From SHAN690 sp041391765 (GTDB lineage Bacteria > Bacteroidota > Bacteroidia > Flavobacteriales_G > Salibacteraceae), in the NCBI GenBank assembly GCA_041391765.1, contig JAWKNJ010000036.1:1-59261 (forward strand): DNA of 59,261 bases, written 5' to 3'. How positions within the stretch are numbered: position 1 is the stretch's first letter; each line of letters opens with the position of its first letter. Position numbers and translations under genes: made by a program. The notes under the pieces are model-generated. The model ran no database searches and had not been told where the DNA came from. It saw only the letters and a program-made list of their open reading frames with translations. Shown here in pieces: positions 1 through 8,357 of this stretch.

Positions 1-2
1 TA

Positions 3-200
3 AGTTCTGATGGTTACGTAGATCAATTTGGTGGGGCTGATGGCAAAAAGTTTCTGATCACTCGATTCAGAAAATTACTGTACTCCTTACACTGTCTATC
101 AACTCAGGAACAGCATGAATTTCTTGTATCCACGTTGGCCATGTGGAAGCGGGATAACAACCAAACAGACGACATTCTCATTCTGGGCATACGCATATGA
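3..200 (+). CDS. SpoIIE/PP2C-type serine phosphatase, C-terminal fragment
   Basis: Only the last 65 codons are in the window; the gene begins upstream of base 1. The frame opens with the metal-binding PP2C segment SSDGYVDQFGG and ends at a TGA at 198-200 after DDILILGIRI. The same block occurs at the C-terminus of the propeller protein at 12331-15630 (TDGYADQFGG and DDICVIGVRV), so the two are paralogous SpoIIE-family phosphatases. Such domains dephosphorylate a serine on a partner protein in partner-switching pathways. The N-terminal sensor part is not visible, so the input is unknown. Confidence 0.85.
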   Translation, partial: SSDGYVDQFGGADGKKFLITRFRKLLYSLHCLSTQEQHEFLVSTLAMWKRDNNQTDDILILGIRI

Positions 201-287
201 TCAGAACCTTTAATTATGTCTATTAACGAAAGGAAAGTGGAGTTCAGCGTTGGGATGCTTGGACTTTCCACGCCATCTAAAACAGTG

Positions 288-296
288 TAATATCGT
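288..296 (+). promoter_or_regulatory. Element shared upstream of the two paralogous small genes
   Basis: The 9-mer TAATATCGT lies 31 bases before the ATG at 328. It recurs at 993-1001, 37 bases before the ATG of the paralogue at 1039. Conservation of this block in otherwise diverged upstream DNA suggests a promoter or activator element duplicated with the gene. No TAnnTTTG element is present at either site. Confidence 0.35.
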
Positions 297-327
297 TTCA
301 GTTTAATGAAAAAGTAAACCTAAAATC

Positions 328-687
328 ATGAAAACATTCGCCACCATCGTTGCTGCATCAACCTTCTTCATATCACTCGGCACTTCAACCAGAACAGAAC
401 AACCAAGGTTAGAATCTGATTTGATTCAGTTGAAGGTCGTTTTGTCTTACCAAGGCAGTGAGGTGTCTCCTGCGATCTACGAGATGCACGGACTTAATGT
501 GCATAAAATAACCGACCTTGAGATGATGGATAAATCCAATCCTTTGGCCGGACATTCAGCAAACTTTCAAATTCTGAGCAACGTGCTTATTGATCATCTG
601 GATTGTTATAATATAGCATCGGTTGAGTCATTTGAGCGAGGGGATTGTGGTAGGGATGTTCTCTACACTTTAAGCAGACAGATGTAA
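328..687 (+). CDS. Small secreted protein, paralogue of the next gene
   Basis: A 119-residue protein of no family I recognise. Residues 1-20 form a signal peptide (basic KTF, hydrophobic core, small residues), so the mature protein is probably periplasmic or outside the cell. It aligns along its length with the 123-residue product at 1039-1410: LKVVLSYQGSEVSPAIYEM matches IKVSLAYEGCECDPAVYQI, and the ends share SNVL...ES..R.DCG.D..Y.LS. The paralogue has an extra cysteine pair (GCECD) absent here. The gene has its own terminator, so it is a monocistronic unit. Confidence 0.7.
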   Translation: MKTFATIVAASTFFISLGTSTRTEQPRLESDLIQLKVVLSYQGSEVSPAIYEMHGLNVHKITDLEMMDKSNPLAGHSANFQILSNVLIDHLDCYNIASVESFERGDCGRDVLYTLSRQM

Positions 688-713
688 TAGTAAAAGCTCG
701 AAAAAGTCGAATC

Positions 714-740
714 AAAAGCCGCTGCAGCGGCTTTTTTTTT
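714..740 (+). terminator. Intrinsic terminator of the first small secreted gene
   Basis: A perfect GC-rich dyad (AAAAGCCGCT, two-base centre, AGCGGCTTTT) is followed by a run of nine T. Its stem matches the terminator of the paralogue at 1433-1459 almost base for base. Confidence 0.85.
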
Positions 741-1032
741 ATCAGTGTCAAAATATTTCGATGGGAGACCGCGTGCTGGGCAATTGAAGGAGTATCAGAA
801 AGCCTTGCCTGAATTGGACTGGGTTCATGATGAATCAAAATGTCGCAAATGCATACTTACATAAGGCCAACTATGAATACGCGAGCAACGCGCCAGATTA
901 ATGTATGATGTGAATGTGGATGGTTCATTGACGCACGGAAGTGATAAAGTCGCGGTGGGATGTTGCGACTTTAGCCAACCAAGGTATGGCGGTAATATCG
1001 TGTTATAAATAAAACACAATTACCTAAAAATA
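741..1032. other. Spacer between the duplicated small genes
   Basis: About 290 bases with no convincing gene. A 39-codon frame starting with GTG runs from 745 to 864 and contains a CRKC motif near its end. It has no homologue I recognise and no ribosome-binding sequence, so I do not call it. The right end carries the shared TAATATCGT element at 993-1001. Confidence 0.4.
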
Positions 1033-1038
1033 GAAACC

Positions 1039-1410
1039 ATGAATGCTTTAACCACAATCATCACCGGATCTGCATTGTTCATTGCACTTACTTCATCCAA
1101 CCCTGTCGACAAAAAAGAAATCGTTAAGGAAAATGAGGTTCACATAAAAGTTAGTCTTGCATACGAAGGTTGCGAATGCGATCCTGCTGTATATCAAATT
1201 CAGGGAATGGATCACGTAAAGATTGCTGATCTTGAAAAAATCGAAAGAAATGTATACTCGGAAAGTCGCTCTAAGAATGCAAAAACAATCAGCAACGTGT
1301 TGGCCGAAATTAATCTGGCTGAATACTATATCAAGTCAATGGAGTCCATTAAACGGGACGACTGCGGATATGACATGCACTATATTCTCAGCGCGAGGGG
1401 CAAAAATTAG
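1039..1410 (+). CDS. Small secreted protein, tandem paralogue of the gene at 328
   Basis: A 123-residue protein with a signal peptide (residues 1-20, MNALTTIITGSALFIALTSS). The mature part has three cysteines (GCECD near residue 45 and a C-terminal DDCGYD), which could form disulfides in the periplasm. It is clearly homologous to the product of 328-687. Function unknown. Promoter element, gene and terminator are all duplicated, so this looks like one ancestral expression cassette that duplicated and then diverged. Confidence 0.7.
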   Translation: MNALTTIITGSALFIALTSSNPVDKKEIVKENEVHIKVSLAYEGCECDPAVYQIQGMDHVKIADLEKIERNVYSESRSKNAKTISNVLAEINLAEYYIKSMESIKRDDCGYDMHYILSARGKN

Positions 1411-1432
1411 AAGTTGACGCGCTCACGTTAAG

Positions 1433-1477
1433 AAAGCCGCATACGCGGCTTTTTTTTTTGCTCGGTCCACACCGAGC
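1433..1477 (+). terminator. Intrinsic terminator plus adjacent second hairpin
   Basis: The stem AAAGCCGC/GCGGCTTT has a four-base loop and is followed by ten T (1433-1459). It is immediately followed by another hairpin, GCTCGGT/ACCGAGC with a four-base loop (1460-1477). Confidence 0.85.
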
Positions 1478-1790
1478 AAGGTATAATTTCCGACCAATGC
1501 AGAGTTTGCAGACAAACTGATAAAAATTACGCGAGGGCAAAGGCTCTTTTGTAAAACAATATTCTTGGATTTTATTAATCTAAGAAATATTATTCTGCAA
1601 AAATCACTAGAACTAGCTATTGTAACGCATTCCCATTGTTGTTATGTTGGCCGCATCAAATGAAAGAGTTAAGAGGCAAAAACCTGAATAAAGAAAGCAA
1701 CTGACCCAAAATGAATTCGAATACGAGTTTACCCTTCATCCAGACCGCTATGACAAATCGAACTGTGCCAAGTAAAATTGACTCCTGCTA
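1478..1790. other. Leader region upstream of the CheR signalling operon
   Basis: About 310 bases without a gene. It contains CTTGGATT/AATCTAAG (imperfect dyad near 1564-1584) and the 17-mer AAAATCACTAGAACTAG at 1600-1616. That 17-mer recurs exactly at 25653-25669 upstream of the subtilase gene. No clear TAnnTTTG element is seen. Confidence 0.5.
1600..1616 (+). promoter_or_regulatory. 17-base motif shared with the subtilase upstream region
   Basis: Exact copy of the sequence at 25653-25669. There it extends to a dyad, TCACTAG-AA-CTAGTGA; here only the left arm and CTAG core are kept. It lies about 175 bases before the first gene of the signalling operon. It could be a binding site for a two-component regulator such as the LuxR-type protein at 24978. 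Confidence 0.3.
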
Positions 1791-2618
1791 ATGAACGAGA
1801 GCGCATCAGACATAGAAATCGATTTACTGTTAGAATCAATCTTTCAAAAATATGGTTATGACTTTCGTAACTACTCGAAAGCGCACGTAAGGCGCAGGCT
1901 TGATCAAAGGCTTCGTCTGAGCCAGCTTGGAAGCTTCAATGCGATGCGAGATCAAATCATACACGATCCTGAATATGCTGAAACGTTGCTCAGGGACCTC
2001 AGCATCAATGTCACCGAGATGTTCCGGGATCCACTCTTTTACCGATCAGTGAGGGAGTTGGTCGTTCCAATGTTAAAAACCTGGTCTTACATCAAGGTAT
2101 GGCACGCGGGCTGTAGCTCAGGCGAAGAGGTTTACTCCATGGCCATTCTGTTGAAAGAAGAGGGTCTTTACGACCGATGCCAAATCTATGCGACCGACTT
2201 TAACCAATACGCACTCAAACAGGCTAAAGAGGGCATTTATCGGTCCGAATCGATGAAAAAATACGCGCTGAACTACCAAGCGAGCGGAGCCCAGGCTTCT
2301 TTTTCGAACTACTATCACGCCCAATACGATTCTGCGATCATGGACGCATCGCTCAAAAAGAACATTGTTTGGGCGCATCACAACCTCGTCACCGATAGCG
2401 ACTTCGCTGAGACGCAACTCATCGTTTGCAGAAATGTGATGATCTACTTTAATCGTCACCTTCAAAATCAAGTTCACAAGCTCTTTTACAACAGTCTTTC
2501 CAACGGTGGCATACTGTGCCTTGGAAACAAAGAAAGCCTTCAGTTTTCCGACTTCGCAGATTCCTATGAGGAATTGGACAAGAAACAGAGAATCTACAAG
2601 AAACGATACGCCAATTGA
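1791..2618 (+). CDS. CheR-type protein-glutamate O-methyltransferase
   Basis: 275 residues, the usual CheR length. The N-terminal helical CheR_N part (residues 5-75) is followed by the SAM-dependent methyltransferase domain. That domain has motif I HAGCSSGEEVYS (about 105-116) and the late motif IVCRNVMIYFN (about 205-215). It should transfer methyl groups from SAM to glutamates of a receptor-like protein. No chemoreceptor, CheA or CheW lies nearby; it is the first gene of a seven-gene signalling operon. The likely substrate is the receptor-like kinase two genes downstream. The stop codon overlaps the start of cheB. Confidence 0.9.
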   Translation: MNESASDIEIDLLLESIFQKYGYDFRNYSKAHVRRRLDQRLRLSQLGSFNAMRDQIIHDPEYAETLLRDLSINVTEMFRDPLFYRSVRELVVPMLKTWSYIKVWHAGCSSGEEVYSMAILLKEEGLYDRCQIYATDFNQYALKQAKEGIYRSESMKKYALNYQASGAQASFSNYYHAQYDSAIMDASLKKNIVWAHHNLVTDSDFAETQLIVCRNVMIYFNRHLQNQVHKLFYNSLSNGGILCLGNKESLQFSDFADSYEELDKKQRIYKKRYAN

Positions 2619-3220
2619 CAGCAAGCGTGACATACGAAGCTGTTGTATTGGGCGCATCCGCAGGGGGAATGCAACTGGTAAAGAACCTCGTGACTTCACT
2701 ACCAAATGACTTCGGCCTTCCACTGATCATTGTGCAACACGTTGGAGACAATTCAGACAACGTTTGGCCGAATCTGCTGAACGAATGCAGCCAGGTGTTG
2801 GTGAAAGAAGCGGATGAAAAGGAACCAATCCAAAGAGGCACCGTATACCTAGCCCCACCTAACTACCATCTGTTGATTGAACCCGACCACTCCTTTACCC
2901 TGACTATCGATGAGCGTGTCAATTATGCAAGGCCGGCCATTGATGTTTTGTTTGAGACCGCAGCTGAGGCGTATCGCGAAAAACTCATAGGCATTGTCTG
3001 CACGGGTGGCAATTTTGATGGCGCTAAAGGTCTGCTTCGAATCAAAGAATTGGGGGGAATGACCATCGCTCAGGATCCGGAAACAGCTGAAGCATCAGCG
3101 ATGCCCAAAGCGGCCATTCAAACGGCTCACCCAGATTACGTTCTATCTCTTGATGGTATTAAAAAGCTGCTCCTTGAAATTCACACAGCTAAAACAACCA
3201 GCCATGAACTTGAGAACTGA
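2615..3220 (+). CDS. CheB-type methylesterase, catalytic domain only
   Basis: 201 residues. Only the C-terminal CheB esterase domain is present; the usual N-terminal receiver domain is missing. Catalytic residues are visible: Ser in GASAGG (about residue 15), His in VQHVG (about 44) and Asp in TGGNFDGAKG (about 130). The start is a TTG overlapping the CheR stop (TTGA), with a GTG at 2627 as an alternative, so translation is coupled to CheR. It should hydrolyse or deamidate glutamyl/glutaminyl side chains. Lacking a receiver, it cannot be controlled by CheA-style phosphorylation of itself. Confidence 0.88.
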   Translation: MTASVTYEAVVLGASAGGMQLVKNLVTSLPNDFGLPLIIVQHVGDNSDNVWPNLLNECSQVLVKEADEKEPIQRGTVYLAPPNYHLLIEPDHSFTLTIDERVNYARPAIDVLFETAAEAYREKLIGIVCTGGNFDGAKGLLRIKELGGMTIAQDPETAEASAMPKAAIQTAHPDYVLSLDGIKKLLLEIHTAKTTSHELEN

Positions 3221-6200
3221 CACATTAGGTAGAAAGATCGGATTAGGCTATGTGTTGATGGTATTCGTGTTGGCGTGTGCAACCACAATTACAATTCTTC
3301 AGGTAAACAAGGTCAACGATATTTCTTCTTTCCTAATTCGCCAGCGACAGCCGTCTGCAAGAGCCGATCTGGAATTGATGAACGGAATCAATCGAAGCAT
3401 TGCCGAAATCCGGGGCTGGACACTCCTTCAAAAAGACACCTTCAGAAATGGCAGGAAAAAGGCCTGGAAAGAAGAAATCCGTCCAGCGATCGCATCGATG
3501 GAAGAACTATCCAGACTGTGGACTAACCCCGAAAACATAAGGCGTTTGAGTATGCTCGTTCCGCTGATCGATCAAATGGAGCGCTATCAGGACGAGGTAG
3601 AAGCACTTGCCGCAAAGGACGTCACCGCTGCTGTTCATCTTATGGACACCAAAATGCTCCCGCTGAATGAAGAAATCAGAAACTTGGTTACAGAGCTGAA
3701 CCAAAGTCATGAGCTGTTGATGACAAACGACTTTGAAACCATCAGCAACGAGATTTCGCTTTTGGGCGACATCGAATGGGTGCTGCTTTCCATAGGGTTG
3801 CTTGTGAGTATCATCCTCGGATCAATCATCACCAGATCGATTTCCGCTCCGGTTGCAAAGGCAGTGGAAGTTGCGCAAGCCATTGGTTCAGGAAACCTCA
3901 GCACTCCGGTCAAGGTTGGCGGATCCAAGGAATTAATAGCCCTTGGAGACTCGCTTACAAACATGCGGGACTCACTCCTTACCACCAAAGAAACCACTGA
4001 GCATTTCGACTGGTTGACCAAGGGACAAAACAAGCTGAACGAGGCCATGCGGGGCGACTTGGAAACGGAAAGCCTGTGTAATGAGATTTCTACTTTCCTG
4101 ACCACTTATACAGGGGCGAATGTAGGAGCCATCTACTTGATGGATGATCAAAGCCAGTCGTTCAAACTCATCGGAACTCATGCCTTCAGTACAGTCGATA
4201 CCAAGGGGGAATTTAAACTCCGTGAAGGTTTGATTGGCCAAGCCGCTGCGGACAATGAGACAATTCTGGTTAACTCGCTAGGCGAAACAGACATCCGGCT
4301 GCGATCGTCTTTGGTAGATGCCGTTCCCAACTATGTGCTGGCCACCCCCCTTCTCATAGACAATCACGCAATTGGCGTTCTTGAACTCGGAAAGTTCAGT
4401 GAATTCACCGCAGCGCAGCGCGAATTCATTGAGACGTCCCGCGAGTCAATTGCCATTGCGATCAACTCAGCAGTCAGTCGAAGAAAAGTCCGTGAGCTGC
4501 TGGAAAAGACACAACGACAAAGCGAAGAGTTGCAGCAACAACAGGAGGAACTCACACAAACCAATGAAGAACTCGAGGAACAAACTCAAAAGCTAAAAGA
4601 ACAACAGGAAGAGCTACAGGCCGCCAACGAAGAACTGGAGGAGCAAGCTCAAATTGTGGAGCAAAAAAATAGGGACTTGGAAACTGCCAGAACAGATATT
4701 GAATTGAAAGCAAATCAATTGGAAATCAGCAGTAAATACAAGAGTGAATTCCTGGCTAATATGAGTCACGAATTGAGAACTCCACTCAACAGCCTGCTAA
4801 TACTCAGCAATGATCTGGCTAGCAACAAGACCGGTAACCTCACGGATGACCAGGTGGAGAGTGCTCAGGTGATCAGCAAAGGTGGAAACGACCTTCTGAC
4901 GCTCATCAATGAAATCTTGGATCTCAGCAAAGTGGAGGCTGGAAAAATGGATCTCAACCTCAAGGAAGTCCGCTTGGACGAGGTTGCTCAGGACATGAAC
5001 AAGAATTTCAGGCGCATGGCCGAACAAAAGGGTCTCCAGTTCGAAACATCCATCAGCCCTTCGCTCCCTACCACGGTCCGAAGCGATCGCCAACGGCTGG
5101 AGCAGATTCTAAAAAACCTGATCAGCAATGCCATCAAGTTTACTGATAAGGGTAAGGTTAGCTTATCGTTTAATCAGGAGGCCGGTGGGTACCTCACCAT
5201 CGCAGTGCAAGACACAGGAATCGGAATCGCCAAAGAAAAGCAGCAGATTGTTTTCGAAGCATTTCAACAAGCGGATGGAGGCACATCCCGGAAGTATGGT
5301 GGAACGGGGCTTGGACTTTCTATTTCCCGCGAGCTGGCCAGGCTGCTAGGAGGACGGATCACACTCACCAGCATCGTCAATCAGGGTTCGACATTTACGC
5401 TTACTATTCCATTGATGAGCCATGCGAAGGCAAGCAAAAAAGCCCCGGAAAGACCCGCACCGACAGAAACCTCATTTTCTCAGCCAAACGCCCTTTTCCT
5501 CAACCATCCAACCATCGAAGATGATCGAGATCGCATCACCAGTGTTGATCACAGTATTTTGATCATCGAGGATGATCTCGAATTTGCACGACTTCTGGGA
5601 GTTCAGGCTCACGAAAAAGGATTCAAGTTTATCAGTGCCTCAAGCGGTGAGGATGGGTTGTTGCTTGCAGGCCAATACCGACCGAGCGCCATTATTCTGG
5701 ACATTGATCTTCCCGGCATCGATGGCCACATAGTGCTCAAAGAGCTGAAGGGCAATCCTGATGTGCGACATATTCCGGTCCACATCATGTCTGTCAATGA
5801 AAAAACCCTCGATCCGATCCGATCCGGGGCGGTTGAATATTTGACTAAACCTGTTACGAAAAAGCAGTTGGAACAGGCCTTCGGACGTATTGAAGACTTC
5901 GTAAGTCGTAGGATGAAAAACCTTCTCATCATCGAGGACAACGATGACCTAAGACAGACTATCGTTAAGCTCATTGGAAATGGTGATGTGAAGTGTTTTC
6001 AGGCTGCAACGGGCCAACAGGCGCTAGATCAATTCAAAAAACAGCCCATTGACTGTGCCGTGCTCGATCTTGGACTTCCGGACATGAGCGGATTTGAGCT
6101 GTTAAAAGAGCTTGAAAAAGTATCTACCAGAGCGGTTCCTCCCATCATCATTTACACGGGCAGGGAGTTGAGTAAAAAAGAAAACGAAGAACTCGAGCAA

Positions 6201-6719
6201 TATGCCGAAACCATTATTGTGAAGGGGGTTAAAAGCGAGGAGCGCCTGCTGGACGAAACGGCCCTTTTCCTTCACCGTACCGTGCGTAACCTTCCGCAGA
6301 AAAAGCAGGACATGATCACCGGTTTGTATGACACCGAGACCATTTTCCAGGGCAAGAAGCTCTTGTTGGTAGATGACGACATGCGAAATGTTTTTGCATT
6401 GAGCAAAGTGCTGCGTGAAAAGGGTTTTGAAATTGTAAAGGCTGAAAATGGAAAAGTTGCTCTCGAAGCGCTTAACAAAGACCCGGACATGGACATGGTT
6501 CTTATGGACATCATGATGCCTGAAATGGACGGTTATGAATGCATGAGAGAGATTCGGAAACAGAAGGCCTTCGCCACTTTGCCGGTGATCGCATTAACGG
6601 CCAAGGCGATGAAGGACGACCGACAGAAATGCATTGACGCTGGGGCGAACGACTACATCTCCAAGCCCGTGGATGTAGACCGCCTGCTATCGTTGATGAG
6701 AATCTGGATTAAAAAATGA
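3204..6719 (+). CDS. Receptor-like hybrid histidine kinase with three receiver domains
   Basis: 1171 residues with the ATG at 3204, which overlaps the end of cheB by 17 bases; the in-frame start at 3150 would add 18 residues inside cheB and is less likely. Order: TM1 (about 10-30), extracytoplasmic four-helix sensor (31-185), TM2 (187-210), HAMP (212-265), GAF (267-429), Gln/Glu-rich coiled coil (429-512), HisKA with SHELRTP (His about 521), HATPase (624-739) with NLISNAIKFT, DTGIGI and GGTGLGLSI, then REC1 (782-899), REC2 (905-1025) and REC3 (1049-1171). Each receiver keeps a phospho-acceptor Asp (ILDIDLPG, VLDLGLPD, LMDIMMPE). The architecture is a chemoreceptor front end fused to a kinase. 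The coiled coil is a plausible substrate for the adjacent CheR/CheB. Confidence 0.92.
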   Translation: MNLRTDTLGRKIGLGYVLMVFVLACATTITILQVNKVNDISSFLIRQRQPSARADLELMNGINRSIAEIRGWTLLQKDTFRNGRKKAWKEEIRPAIASMEELSRLWTNPENIRRLSMLVPLIDQMERYQDEVEALAAKDVTAAVHLMDTKMLPLNEEIRNLVTELNQSHELLMTNDFETISNEISLLGDIEWVLLSIGLLVSIILGSIITRSISAPVAKAVEVAQAIGSGNLSTPVKVGGSKELIALGDSLTNMRDSLLTTKETTEHFDWLTKGQNKLNEAMRGDLETESLCNEISTFLTTYTGANVGAIYLMDDQSQSFKLIGTHAFSTVDTKGEFKLREGLIGQAAADNETILVNSLGETDIRLRSSLVDAVPNYVLATPLLIDNHAIGVLELGKFSEFTAAQREFIETSRESIAIAINSAVSRRKVRELLEKTQRQSEELQQQQEELTQTNEELEEQTQKLKEQQEELQAANEELEEQAQIVEQKNRDLETARTDIELKANQLEISSKYKSEFLANMSHELRTPLNSLLILSNDLASNKTGNLTDDQVESAQVISKGGNDLLTLINEILDLSKVEAGKMDLNLKEVRLDEVAQDMNKNFRRMAEQKGLQFETSISPSLPTTVRSDRQRLEQILKNLISNAIKFTDKGKVSLSFNQEAGGYLTIAVQDTGIGIAKEKQQIVFEAFQQADGGTSRKYGGTGLGLSISRELARLLGGRITLTSIVNQGSTFTLTIPLMSHAKASKKAPERPAPTETSFSQPNALFLNHPTIEDDRDRITSVDHSILIIEDDLEFARLLGVQAHEKGFKFISASSGEDGLLLAGQYRPSAIILDIDLPGIDGHIVLKELKGNPDVRHIPVHIMSVNEKTLDPIRSGAVEYLTKPVTKKQLEQAFGRIEDFVSRRMKNLLIIEDNDDLRQTIVKLIGNGDVKCFQAATGQQALDQFKKQPIDCAVLDLGLPDMSGFELLKELEKVSTRAVPPIIIYTGRELSKKENEELEQYAETIIVKGVKSEERLLDETALFLHRTVRNLPQKKQDMITGLYDTETIFQGKKLLLVDDDMRNVFALSKVLREKGFEIVKAENGKVALEALNKDPDMDMVLMDIMMPEMDGYECMREIRKQKAFATLPVIALTAKAMKDDRQKCIDAGANDYISKPVDVDRLLSLMRIWIKK

Positions 6720-6723
6720 AGGA

Positions 6724-7896
6724 ATGAGAGAAGAAGAAAAAGCAGCGCTTGAGCAGGTTTTGGGGAAGCCTAAAATTCTGATGGTGGATGACCGCCCAGA
6801 AAACCTGTTGGCCCTTGAGAAGCTTCTACAGGATCTGCCCGTTGAGCTCTACAAGGCCAATAGTGGTAATCAGGCGCTCATGCTCACCTTACACCATGAT
6901 TTCGCCCTTGCATTGCTCGACATTCAGATGCCGGAAATGGACGGCTACGAGTTGGCTGAAATCCTCCGATCCGAAGAAAAAACTGCGCGGGTTCCTTTCA
7001 TTTTCATCTCCGCGATTTACACAGATAATATCCACGTCTTCAAGGGTTATGAAAAGGGGGCATTCAGCTTTATTACAAAGCCTTTTGAGCCTAAGGTATT
7101 ACTAAGTAAGATCGACTTCTTCATTGAAAAGTACCAGCAAGAACAGGCCCTCAAGAAAACACACGCACTCCTTGAAGCCAGAGTCAAGCAACGCACCAAA
7201 GACCTCGAAAAAAGCAACAAGGAATTGGAGCAGTTTGCCTACGTGGCAAGTCACGACCTTCAGGAACCCCTGCGAGCTATTACGAGCTATCTACAACTCT
7301 TGCAGAAGCACAATGAGGGAGAGTTGGATGAGAAAAGCAACCGCTACATTGAAGTAGCTGTTGATGGAGCCAAGCGCATGAAAAACCTGATCGAAGGTTT
7401 ACTTGCATACTCGCGTGTCGGTACACGAGGCAAGGACTTTGAACTCTCGGACTTCAATGAGATCATGAAAAAAGTGCTGGCAGACCTGCGCATTAGCATC
7501 GCAGAAAATGGAGCACAAATCAAAGTGGACAAACTACCTCATCTAAAAGTTGACCCCATTCAAATTAGGCTCTTACTCCAAAATCTGGTCAGCAATGGAA
7601 TTAAATTCCGGAAAAAGGAAGAAAAACCAAAAATCAAAGTAACAGCAGTGGAGGAAGGCGATCATTGGCATTTCAGCGTAGCAGACAATGGTATCGGCAT
7701 CGAACAGGAGTTCTTTGAGCGTGTGTTTGTCATCTTTCAGCGCCTGCATACAAGACACAACTATCAGGGAACGGGCATCGGTCTTTCCATTTGTAAAAAA
7801 ATAGTTGAGCGGCACAACGGCAGGATTTGGCTTGAGTCGGAACCCAGCAAAGGCACCACGGTGCATTTCACCTTACATAAATCTCCAACAAACTGA
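6724..7896 (+). CDS. Cytoplasmic receiver-histidine kinase
   Basis: 390 residues, no membrane segment. A receiver domain (15-135, Asp in LLDIQMPE) is followed by a coiled coil (135-170), a HisKA-type domain with ASHDLQEPL (His about 176) and HATPase (275-385, NLVSNGIKF, DNGIGI, GTGIGLSI). The ASHDLQEPL phosphoacceptor variant is common in phytochrome-like and Bacteroidota kinases. It starts four bases after the preceding stop. It probably relays signal from the membrane kinase to the downstream receivers. Confidence 0.9.
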   Translation: MREEEKAALEQVLGKPKILMVDDRPENLLALEKLLQDLPVELYKANSGNQALMLTLHHDFALALLDIQMPEMDGYELAEILRSEEKTARVPFIFISAIYTDNIHVFKGYEKGAFSFITKPFEPKVLLSKIDFFIEKYQQEQALKKTHALLEARVKQRTKDLEKSNKELEQFAYVASHDLQEPLRAITSYLQLLQKHNEGELDEKSNRYIEVAVDGAKRMKNLIEGLLAYSRVGTRGKDFELSDFNEIMKKVLADLRISIAENGAQIKVDKLPHLKVDPIQIRLLLQNLVSNGIKFRKKEEKPKIKVTAVEEGDHWHFSVADNGIGIEQEFFERVFVIFQRLHTRHNYQGTGIGLSICKKIVERHNGRIWLESEPSKGTTVHFTLHKSPTN

Positions 7897-7898
7897 CG

Positions 7899-8357
7899 AT
7901 GAAAATGGATACTCTGGAACAGAAAACACCCGTACACATTCTCCTTGTTGAAGACAGCCCGGAGGACATCGAATTGACCATCGAAGCGATGAAGTCCAAT
8001 GGCTTGAACACCGTAATAAACGTGGTCACAGATGGTGTTCAGGCCCTCAAATACCTGAGAAAAATTGACGGTTATGAAAATAAAATCACCCCTGATTTGA
8101 TCATGCTTGACTTAAACCTTCCTCGTAAGGACGGACGAGAGGTGTTGGCCGAAATCAAGATGGATGAAGAACTAAGACGCATTCCCGTCATTGTGCTGAC
8201 CACATCAAGGGCTGAGAGCGACATTTTGACCTGCTATAGTCAATATGCTAATTGTTATGTCACCAAACCGGTTGACTTTGACAATTTTTTAAAGATCGCC
8301 AAAGTGATTGAGGACTTCTGGATTCATACAGTTCGACTCCCCAAAATGCATGGATGA
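7899..8357 (+). CDS. Single-domain response regulator (Rcp1-like)
   Basis: 152 residues, all one receiver domain. It has acidic EDSPED near residue 18, phospho-acceptor Asp in LIMLDLNLPRKDG, Thr in VVLTTSRAE and Lys in YVTKPVDF. The insert KITPDLI and the PRKDGREVL loop are typical of the Rcp1 class that partners with phytochrome-like kinases. No output domain, so it probably works as a phosphate shuttle. The start is two bases after the preceding stop, and the end overlaps the next gene by eight bases. Confidence 0.9.
   Translation: MKMDTLEQKTPVHILLVEDSPEDIELTIEAMKSNGLNTVINVVTDGVQALKYLRKIDGYENKITPDLIMLDLNLPRKDGREVLAEIKMDEELRRIPVIVLTTSRAESDILTCYSQYANCYVTKPVDFDNFLKIAKVIEDFWIHTVRLPKMHG

Noticed and set aside
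745..864. 39-codon GTG frame with a CRKC motif between the paralogous small genes
   Set aside because: No homologue recognised, no ribosome-binding sequence and it directly follows a terminator; such a short frame is expected by chance.
2118..2723. Long minus-strand frame opposite CheR and other shadow frames over 200 codons
   Set aside because: The plus strand encodes clear CheR/CheB motifs here; the opposite frame has no protein-like features.
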